Shown: piece by piece, positions 55,536 to 64,000 of the stretch
Position numbering within the stretch: the first letter of the stretch is position 1
Layout: each line of letters begins with the position of its first letter
From: Cephalotus follicularis
Taxonomy: Eukaryota; Streptophyta; Magnoliopsida; Oxalidales; Cephalotaceae
Direction of reading: 5' to 3'
Length of the DNA: 64,000 bases
Assembly (NCBI GenBank): GCA_001972305.1
Contig: BDDD01000127.1
Coordinates: 449,778-513,777 of the forward strand
Position numbers and translations under genes: made by a program
The notes under the pieces: generated by a model
Databases searched by the model: none
What the model saw: only the letters and a program-made list of their open reading frames with translations
What the model was told of the DNA's origin: nothing

Positions 55536-57047
55536 CTATATAAATGTGTACAATATCAGTGAATAATGTGAGGATGCATGGATGCCAATTGTGATCTACC
55601 ATTCAAATACCACCTTCCCATACCGTCGTATAAGATTGGGCTCTAATCAATCAATCCTATCAATCATCGGCAATCAATCAATCAATAATCATATAGAGTT
55701 TATGGCTTTACAATATAGTATCGATGTCAGTATCAATAGTTTAAATCACAAGAAAGTAGTCCTTCTAAAAGGGTGATGGACATGTCTAATTGTTTAGGAT
55801 TAGCTGATCCTAAAAAATTAGACCTTCTAGGTAATGCTATATAATCACTGTAGCCCGAAGGAAACGGAATATAATGGTAGCTTCTGCTCCAATGGAGCTA
55901 AAAAAATAAGTGATACATCGGTGAGATAGGACAAGACATCCAATGGGTCCAACCAAAATCACTAGGCCACTTTATAGGGAGAATACAATCAATCATTCAA
56001 TGTCAATAGCCGATAGGCAGTGAATGTCTAACCAGAGGGAACAGATGGTTGTACAACCAATGCCTAGCTTCCTGACTAGAGATCGCTAAAGCACCTATGG
56101 TCACAGTCAATCAATCGATTAATCAATCGGGGTCGATAGCCAATAGATGGCAAGAATCTAACCAGAGGGAATAGATGGATATATCTATTTCCTAGCTTCC
56201 TGACTAGAGATCGCTAAAGCACATATAGTCACAATTAATCAATTAATTGATCATCGACGCGAAGACACGATCATTCAATACAACAGGTCAGTCGGTCTAG
56301 GCAGCGAATGACAAATCAGAGGGAGCAAATGTATATAACAAGTATGGTCACGCATACCTAACTAGAGATCGCTAAGATGCCTATAGTAACAATCAATCGA
56401 ACAATCATTAACACGAATAAACCATCGATCCTGATGATGGTTTGGTTGATTAGTGGATTGTAGTCAAAACAGTAAGTCAAGCAATCTAATGGTCAATGAT
56501 TCAGTCGGTCCATCATGTCAACCGAAACTGCTGTACAATCAGTTGTTATACTAAAAGATCTGACCTACCTAACCACAATAGAAAATAGTTTTGAAAAGAG
56601 CTTGAGTGATCTCAAGTATGATCCGGTCAAGAGATCAGTTAAAGTGTTGTAAACGGTTTAAAAATAAGCAATCAGGTGCTAAAGGATGACCCAAGTGTTG
56701 ATGATTAGATTCCAAGAATCGACATTTAGCTTAGTGAACTAAGTCAATAGTCGATGCTCAGGCTAACAATCGACTCTAACCGAAGGATGCTCCGGATAGA
56801 GCATCATCACTCAACAACCTACATTACCTAATGTTGTTGGTCAATAAATATATGAAAACATGTTTAAACATATTCAATGTGAGGTCATTTGAGCCATAGG
56901 AGACTCACATTGAAAACCGTTCAATAAACAAGTTAAAACAGCACTTTTAAAAGGTAACAGTATCAGACCAGTCGACTGGCAAGACCTATTAGTCGACTGG
57001 GGTACTAGTTAATTAAAACATGGGAGTTGGTCAACTGTTAGTCGACT
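55536..57047 (-). repeat. Gypsy-type LTR fragment, minus orientation
   Basis: Shares the 'gtgaggatgcatg' block and repeat-rich organisation with 12439-15589. Contains tandem repeats at 55980-56430 and two exact GTCGAC motifs near 56967 and 56993, plus 57041. Interrupted at 57048 by another LTR start. No gene supported. Confidence 0.5.
55980..56430. repeat. Tandem repeats with AATCAATC tracts
   Basis: The phrases 'taaccagagggaa(c/t)agatgg', 'ccta(g)cttcctgactagagatcgctaa' and 'tcacaatcaatcaatcg' recur three times at spacing of about 125-145 bp. Units carry internal short (TCAA)n-like runs. Confidence 0.8.
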
Positions 57048-58079
57048 TGTAAGAGCCCTAAATATTATATTATTAATGAGCTTCGTAATTATTATCCCAC
57101 CTTTTGGTCTGGGCCCGAATTTTACAATGTATTTATTTGGGCCTAAATGGAGCATAATTTGTAAATACGGGCTAAAGGAATTATGTTATTCACCTTGGGC
57201 TGGATTTATTGGTATAATTAGATTTTTGGGCTTCATTGTGGAAAGTGTAAATTGAGCCCAATGGGGGAAGGTTGGCCCAAGCTTGGCAAAGCATGTATTT
57301 GCTGAAGATAGTCTAAGAAGTTCTAGACTCTTCCTCTCGTAATTATATAAGGGCGATGGTAGCCTTGGGACATGCTTCAGCCATTTTATTTTGCATAATC
57401 CTTTTAGAGAAATCGAGAGAAAGAGATAGTGGGAAGGAGGAGACAAAGCGGGTGCTGTTCATGGAGCCCCCTTGTCCCCTACACTCTGATGATATAAATA
57501 CCACTCCTTGAGAGCAAGGCTAAGTGCAAGGAAGGAATTGGCAAAGTGAAGCAGACCCCAGCCTGGGAAGGAGATCAAGAAATGAAGAGGAAGGAAGAAT
57601 CTCCATTTTCAACCACCTTCCAGGTAGGTTGCCCCATGTCTGAGTTCCTACCGGCATGCTTGTATGTATGCCTATGTGTCTGCTAAGTGTGTTGTGGTTG
57701 TTTTGTCTGCTGTGTGATTTTCATTGTTGCTGTATGCGTTTTTATTACAAGTGTACGGTGTGCTATTGTGAGAATTAGAAGCAGTAATAGAGTATGTTGT
57801 CCCCTAGTTATTTAAAAGACACGTGAGCCATCATGTGCACCCTGGAAACTTCATCCCTGTAATGTGTCATGCTTGCTAGCGTTTCTAACAGAGACGCCAC
57901 GATGACGGCTTGGACTCCCCTGGCCATGAGTCTGAGAATGGCGACACGCCGAGCCCATCGCCGGTAGACGCCTGAGCCCCCGTCGTCATCAGCGCACATT
58001 GGTCATGCGTCCAAGGCATGAAACGCGTTATGACCGGGGGAACCGAGATGCTATGTGCGTGCGCATGGGAAGGATGACA

Positions 58080-58480
58080 GCATGCCAGGGCTGAGCAAGA
58101 GCTCCCAGGGCTAAGCACGAACTGCCAGGGATTAGAAGCCGAGCTGCCAGGGGCGAGCGCTAGGCATGCCAGGAGCGAACGTCAGACATGCCAGGGAACA
58201 ACGAATCCGGGGAGACATGCTAGGGAGTAACCAAGCCGGGGGAGACGTACCTAAGGTGACAAAGCCAGGGGAGAGATATGTACCAGGGGTGCCAAGGTAA
58301 GAGCCTGGGATGTCCATCTCTTCACTGTAATGGCACTCGGGGTGGCAAGGATTGAGCTTGCCAAGCCAGGGACGCAGTAGTGATGCGCCGGGTGACTTGT
58401 GGTGACGCACCAGGGGTGCTGAAGTGACGCACTCGGGGTGGCATAGGCCAGAGGTGGAGCGCCAGGAACTGGTACGCCCC
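58080..58480. repeat. Degenerate 'GCCAGGG' repeat region
   Basis: Units of about 25-35 bp, 'catgccagggg(c/a)gagc', recur through the region, gradually diverging. Same relative position as the 101-bp repeats of 12439-15589. Confidence 0.65.
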
Positions 58481-58999
58481 AAGCTCTTCCCTGCCATGCC
58501 TTCTTACTTGCGCCCGAGAAGGAGAGGAAATATACGGTATGCACACACGCATCCCCTGGCGTGTGAACTTTGCATGCCCCCTATGATATGTTGATACATT
58601 AGGATCCACGTGCATGCATAGGCTCACAAGGAGAAGGAAATGATATGTGAAGCCCCCATGTACTCCGTTTATACCCGGGACGTGATTAATGGACAAAGAG
58701 ATAAAAAGGAAATAGTAAAGAAATGGAATGTGACCCCTGTATGCACACACAAGGGAAGTAAAAGGAAAACATGCATGAGGGAGTCCCTGGCATGCGTTTA
58801 GCGAATAATGGTCTGCGTACGCCATGCATGCCTTGGGGTGAACCTTGTACATGGGAAGTGCCCTGCACAATGGTGAGGCCTGGTCTGGCAGAAGAAATGG
58901 CTTAAGGAAGCCCAAGAAAAAGAAAGGGAAATAAGTCAGGGAAGGAAATGGAATTAGGAAATGGAATGTAAAAGGAAAAGAATGAGTTAGATGGTCCCT

Positions 59000-59230
59000 G
59001 GATGGTGAGCTCAACACGGGAGAATTCCACCAAGCAGGTGAACCCAAGGGGTGAATACCGTGAGGCAGGTGATCCTCGGGCGAATCGGCCAATGGTGAAC
59101 CTAAAGGTGAATTTCGCCAAAGCTGGTGATCCGAAGGGTGAACCGCATAGCAGGTGAGCAAAAGGCGAATTCCGCTCAGCAGGTGAACCTGGAGGAGAAT
59201 TCTGCGGGCTGGTGAGCCTAAAGGTGAACC
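59000..59230. repeat. Degenerate 'CAGGTGAACC/GGTGAAT' repeats
   Basis: About seven units of roughly 33 bp alternating 'caggtga(a/t)cc' and 'ggcgaatt(c)cg', well conserved in length. Confidence 0.75.
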
Positions 59231-59548
59231 ATGTACACTGACCAGACCATAGGATGACCGGACTAGACTCCTCTGTATGTGATATGTATGGTTCAAGTAG
59301 AGTAGTCCGAGGACAAAGGATGATTATGGCTATTTTATGGATTGAGACCTGCATTCATGTAGACATGCATATTTATTATTATTTTCTCCTCTGCTTTATT
59401 ATTTGTTCCTCTGGTATGTGCCCGTATATGTGGTAACCTACACAACCCCCAGGGTTGCTGACCCATTCCTTTGAATGGGCCAGGTACAGGAACAGGTAGT
59501 GGAGGCACATCGCAGCAGCGGAAAGGGTAATGAGTGCAGTAAGTTACT

Positions 59549-61645
59549 TGTAACGCTCGAGATTTTACGCAATGTAATATTTCAATTTTATTGAAATACT
59601 ATTAGTGAAATTATGGGAATGGCAAATTTTGACCTTGATGATGCTTTCCAAAACTTAAAAGGTTAGATTTTTGAAGAGGGAAATGATTGGAATAATAAAG
59701 AAATTCTAAAAGGTGCAATTAGAGACAAAACGATGCAGTTTTGGACTAAACGCGTCGATGTCTTTGTAAAGACGTCGACGCCTATGAGTGCGAAGGGCGC
59801 ACGTAAATTCATGAACATGCACGTCGATGCAGACGAAAGCATCGACGCCCTCATACAAAAAACGGAAAAGACATCGACGTCTATAGAAGACGTAGACGTC
59901 TTTAAGAGGAATATCAGTTACGTTATGAACTGACAGACTAACGTGCAAAGGGAGACCATTCAGGGCTTGTTGCAGGCACCTTGGGACACGAAGTGGGACA
60001 TGTTGGCCATGCATAATAGCCTCCTGAACTGCATGACTGAAGATGGATGGAGAAGGTAACAAGTGTTGTGATGCATGCAACCTGCAAAAGGAAAGGAGAA
60101 GGAAACAAAAGTGAGAATGCAGAAATGGAATGGGGAAGAGGGAGAGGACACGGGAAGGTTCATTTAGTGCAGAAAGAAAGAGGGAGAGGGAGCGATTTGT
60201 ACAAGAACAACCCCATACCCACCTCTCTCTCTTGTTTAAAACACATGGGAAGAAGCAAAGGAAGAAACAGTGAGTGTGAAAGAAGAATATCACCATTGTT
60301 GAACCAGTGGAGCTTGGGAGCTTGGAGCTGTTAGCTTGCAGCAACGGGACAACCTTGGAACTGCTGTGATCAACCCTTGGAACACAAAGAGGTGGACTTT
60401 CAAGGTTTCTAACTTGAAACCAGAGGTAGGGGAAATTATATGTGCATATTGAGTTCAAAGTAATGTGTGGCCATGAATGAAATGCATGAATTGCATGCTT
60501 CTTGGGAGTTGAACTAGATGCTTGGTTGATGATATGAACACCTATTGGTGTAAATTATGCATGCATGCTGATTTCTGGGTGAATCCCATGCTTGATTGTA
60601 TGTGCATAAGGGTTGTATACCCCTGTTTGTGGATAGAACGAAAGAGACAGTGTTCTGGACTCTTAAAACGTCGACGCTTTTTTTATAAGCATCGATGTCC
60701 TTGTGCGAGGAGGCAATAGACGTCGATGTTCTTGTTAAGCGTCGATGTCTATTTCAAACATCTGCAGAATGCAAATGTTACTTTTTGGACTTTATGGATT
60801 TCTGGTGGGTTGATGATCTGGTTATATATGTGGATAACCTGCTGTGCATATTACACTGTGAGTAATGTATCTGGAATTGCATCTACGGATGGAGGATGCT
60901 TCTCCCTTAGAAATGGAGATTGGACGAATTGATACCTGCCGGTACCACTTAAACATCGATGTATATGGAAGGCATCGACGTCTTTGGCTGTTGTGCAGTA
61001 AGTCTTGCTCATAACACAAAGACGTGTTAAGGTTCCTACCTTAAACGTCGACGTGTTGTGAAGAACATCGACGCCCAAGGATTCTGACCGTAGGCATCGA
61101 CGTCTACAGGAAGTCATCGACGCAATTTGTACAGTTGCAAGCACTGGCTTAAAGTTAAACCTCGACGATTCTGGGGCAATGGACATCGACGCGTTTAGGA
61201 AGGACATCGACGTCTTCCCTACTGGTTGGTATGGTTTGACCCAATTTGGACCCGTGGGCTCCGGAACGATTCTAGAAACGACTCTAGGCATGTTTGAGCA
61301 TATGGTTGCATTGCATGCTACTGTGAATTGATTTGTTATGATATCGCATGATTTCTTAAATGATTTAATTTGAGAAATATGTATATGATTGTTGTGTGGA
61401 AATATATGCTTATATATATAATTTCCAAAAATGACTTCATAAATGATTTTTATGATTGAAATTATGTATACGAAAATAAGTATTTTCAGAGAATTAAATA
61501 CTGTACAAAAAGGACCGGTTATACGTTTGAACAAATGTAATGTTATCAAGTATTTTTATACATAATAAATTACTTGGAAATGGACTGTGACGGAAATATA
61601 TATTTTCCAAAAAGGATTGCAAAATGGTTTGACATAATTAAAATT
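59549..61645 (+). repeat. 5' LTR of right-hand gypsy element, end lost
   Basis: Starts TGTAACGCTCGAGATT. Carries two clusters of CGTCGACG/CATCGACGTC motifs (59745-59905 and 60665-61215). No LTR end or primer-binding site is visible; sequence passes into gag near 61646, so the LTR 3' end and leader appear deleted. A 250-codon antisense frame (59706-60458) is not recognisable. Confidence 0.65.
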
Positions 61646-62935
61646 ATGGTAAACCAAATACATGAATTTCTTCAAGGACAACCAGATGAAGACGAACAAT
61701 CACCTGTTGCTGTACCCATTAGACGTGCAGCAGAGTCTTCTGAACAGACATCAGCCGCTCGACCAGCTAGGCGAGCTGTAGCTGCAAGGAGATCAGTCGA
61801 CCAACCTTCGTGACGAGAAAACCCTTTGATCAGATTTCTGAAGTTAAACCCTCCATCCTTCACAGGAGATCCTGATGGTATTTCAGCTAAGAGATGGTTA
61901 ATACAAATGGATAAGATCTTTCAAGTTATGGACTGTTCTGACTCTCAAAAGGTTGTGTTCACAACGTATATGCTACAAGGTGAAGCTGAACACTGGTGGA
62001 AGATGATTGAATCCCAATGGGAGATATCTGGAATGACATATTCTTGGGATACTTTTAAATCAGAGTTCAATGACCGATTCTATCCCGAGGTAGAAATTGA
62101 CAAGAGAGAAGCTGAATTCTTGGGACTGACACAGGGAGATATGTCTGTGGCCCAGTATGAAGCCAAATTCATCGAGTTGTCAAGGATAGCTCCGTATCTG
62201 GTGAATACTAAGTCGCGAAAGGCTAAGAAGTTCCTTGCATGACTTCGACCCGACATTCAAGAAATGTTAGTGCCGCTACATCTACGATCCTTCTTTGAGT
62301 TATCAAACAGGGCACGTGAAGTTGAAGCCTTTGCTCAACGGTTCCAGAGTTTAGAGATCCAGACAGGCCAACGGAGACCTGCCCCTCCTGGTGATCAGTC
62401 AGGAAGGAGTTCTGCGGGTAGTAATAAGTCCAGAAGGTCAGGATATCACAGCAGTCCGAGGCAGGGAGAATCTCCTCACAGTATTGGTAGCCCCGCAGGA
62501 CCTTCGAGGTTGGGAATACAATCCCGTGGTTCTCAACAGAGAAGACCCGGTCGTGATGCACGAGGGAGGCGACAATGAAGGACAACTTCGCAAGGAGGTT
62601 CCTCTAGACCTGCCGATGATGAACAGGTGCCTGTTGAACCCTGTATCCATTGTGGTCGTACCAACCATGCTTCTGAGGATTGCTGGTGGAAAGATGGTAG
62701 GTGTTGGACTTGTGGAGCTTCAGATCATATATCTACTCAGTGTCCACAGAATCCGTTCAACCCAGGAAGTCATCAGAACAAGGTTCGAACCGACCGCAGG
62801 GATGTTTCCAGCAAGGCTGCCCTAGCACTGGTTCACATGGAGACCGTGGCAAACAGCCGATGGCATCTGCACCCACGGTACAAGGAAGAGTTTATGCTAT
62901 GGATCGGCGTGCTGCAGCTGGATCACCCTCAGTGA
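61646..62935 (+). pseudogene. Gypsy gag with two zinc knuckles
   Basis: One frame throughout, from the ATG at 61646. Domains: acidic/Arg-rich N-terminus; capsid with NPPSFTGDPDGISAKRWL, MLQGEAEHWWKM and FNDRFYPEVEIDKREAEFL; Ser/Arg-rich linker; knuckles CIHCGRTNHASEDC (62642-62683) and [14 protein letters not shown] (62702-62743). In-frame TGA codons at 61811, 62240 and 62576 break it; each could come from CGA or GGA, and two are next to Arg-rich context consistent with CGA to TGA. The last part runs in the wrong frame after about 62770. Confidence 0.85.
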
Positions 62936-64000
62936 TTGGAGGTATGATTTATGTATCTCAGCTTTTGGCACGGACTTTGATTGATCCAGGCTCGTCCCAT
63001 TCATATGTTGCTTCTCATTTTATAAGTCGTATGAATGTGGAGCCCGAGCCTTTACCTTTTCTAATAGAGGTCAGCACACCAGTAGGAGAGCCGGTTACCT
63101 CCCGATGGGTGTGTAGATCTTGTGCCATTGTGATTTGCAGACATATTCTACCAGCAGACCTTATAGTACTGCCGATGGGCGAACTAGATCTAATTCTCAG
63201 TATGGATTGGCTGTCAGTATATAATGCATATGTGGATTGTAATAGGAAGGTTGTAACCTTCCATTTGCCAGGACAGTCTCCGTTCCAGTTTATTGGGACG
63301 CTAAAGCGGCAGCCAGTTTCTATGATTTCTGCTATCCAGGCAGACAGACTCTTGAGACAGGGATGTGTTTCTTATCTAGAACATATTACGGATAACAGCA
63401 AATGGACACCGAAATTGGAGGATGTTCCTGTGGTTTGTGAATACCCGGATGTGTTTCTGGAAGAGCTGACATCCTTACCTCTTGAAAGAGATGTGGAATT
63501 CGCTATAAATCCGTTACCAGAAACAGCTCTAATATCGACAGCTCCTTACCGAATGGCCCCTCCTGAATTAAAAGAATTTAAAGTACAATTACAGGAGTTG
63601 TTAGATAAAGGTTTCATCAGACCTAGTGTATCCCCTTGGGGAGCACCAGTCTTGTTTGTCAAGAAGAAGGATGGATCCCTGAGAATGTGTATCGATTATC
63701 GGCAGTTGAATAAAGTGACAGTTAAGAATCAGTATCCACTGCCGCATATTGACTATCTGTTTGATCAGCTTAAGGGATCTTCAGTGTTTTCTAAGTTGGA
63801 TCTGAGATCAGGATATCACCAGCTCCGAGTTAGAGCGGAAGATATTCCCAAGACTGCTTTCAGATCTCGATATGGACATTACGAATTCGTAGTAATGCCT
63901 TTTGGGGTGACCAACACCCCTGCTGCATTCATGAGCTTGATGAACAAGATATTCAGTCCATATCTTGATCAGTTTATAGTGGTGTTCATCGAGGACATCT
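62779..64000 (+). pseudogene. Gypsy protease and reverse transcriptase, 3' truncated by window
   Basis: From about 62780 the coding frame is +1 relative to gag and reads [12 protein letters not shown] before the protease. Protease active site [11 protein letters not shown] (D-P-G, common in some gypsy families) and [19 protein letters not shown] (usually LGMDWL). The linker [15 protein letters not shown] leads into [79 protein letters not shown]. The active site at 63985-64000 reads VFIEDI rather than VFIDDI: the first catalytic Asp is Glu. No stop occurs before the window ends. Confidence 0.88.

Larger units (their letters stand above)
57048..59548 (+). repeat. Gypsy-type LTR fragment, GC-rich
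   Basis: Starts TGTAAGAGCCCTAAATATTA inside the preceding LTR and is cut at 59549 by the next LTR. TATA-like AATTATATAAGGG at 57341-57353. The middle (57880-58500) is clearly richer in G and C than its surroundings and carries repeated 'gccaggg' units; 59000-59230 carries repeats of 'caggtgaacc..aagggtgaat'. Long antisense frames (up to 324 codons, 58322-59296) reflect repeats lacking stops rather than a gene. Confidence 0.6.
59549..64000 (+). mobile_element. Ty3/gypsy element, plus strand, cut by window end
   Basis: LTR-like start at 59549, gag 61646-62935, protease and RT 62779-64000, running off the right edge. Domain order and sequence place it near Tekay/Del-type gypsy elements, but it is a different family from the two other chromoviruses here: it has two zinc knuckles and a DPG protease. 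It is non-functional owing to stops, a frameshift and a changed RT active site. Confidence 0.85.

Noticed and set aside
58322-59296. 324-codon antisense open frame in LTR
   Set aside because: It overlaps tandem repeats whose period keeps stops out of frame; the peptide has repeated GSP/LGS words, no domain, and the sequence is clearly an LTR on the other strand.
59706-60458. 250-codon antisense frame
   Set aside because: Lies in an LTR with GTCGAC arrays; composition Ser/Phe/Leu-rich from CT-rich DNA, no recognisable motif.

Overview
This window is plant nuclear DNA, most likely from a eudicot. It consists almost entirely of nested and broken LTR retrotransposons. I found no convincing host protein gene, rRNA, tRNA or bacterial-type feature. 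The evidence is: chromodomain-bearing Ty3/gypsy (Tekay/Del-like) polyproteins, an Athila-like gag with a DLG protease, a Sirevirus-type Ty1/copia element with several polypurine tracts, initiator-Met-tRNA primer-binding sites (TGGTATCAGAGM), 1-3 kb LTRs bounded by TG..CA, and pervasive nonsense mutations. This is typical of methylated intergenic or pericentromeric heterochromatin. Species cannot be told from the sequence.

Layout. 1-3972: 3' part of an Athila-like element on the minus strand (gag, protease, no RT/IN). 3973-12438: minus-strand Tekay-like chromovirus with a full 3' LTR, gag-PR-RT-RH-IN-chromodomain remains and a truncated 5' LTR; a 1.1 kb piece of a foreign LTR sits at the PR/RT junction. 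12439-15589: minus-strand gypsy-type LTR fragment with 101-bp tandem repeats. 15590-18330: minus-strand copia-type LTR-leader-LTR remnant ('R3'). 19050-25094: two plus-strand copia-type LTRs with primer sites and leaders, then a decayed gag. 25095-35654: plus-strand Tekay-like element preceded by an inverted half-LTR; its two LTRs belong to different families and it has lost the RNase H/integrase junction. 35655-37639: 3' end of a Sirevirus. 37640-43744: copia RT split by a solo LTR that itself contains a second solo LTR of the same family. 43745-45480: gypsy LTR fragment. 45481-53900: an R3 repeat carrying a nearly intact-bordered but internally deleted Sirevirus (45857-51003, target-site duplication AATAC) and a solo copia-type LTR (51866-53113). 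53901-59548: a Tat-like LTR and two large gypsy LTR fragments. 59549-64000: plus-strand gypsy element running off the window end inside the reverse transcriptase.

How it works together. These are layers of insertion, not an operon or pathway. The parts least explained by standard annotation are the LTR promoters. Several families from both superfamilies carry arrays of short palindromes. Most are built on GTCGAC: CAGTCGACTG in Sirevirus and Tekay-like LTRs, and GCGTCGACGC-like in other gypsy and copia LTRs. Other LTRs carry analogous arrays of GAGGTC-N-GACCTC or CTCAGCTGAG. Repeated LTR palindromes are known for Sireviruses; the same 10-mer in chromovirus LTRs is the strongest candidate here for something undescribed. 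All boundaries and comparisons were made by eye.
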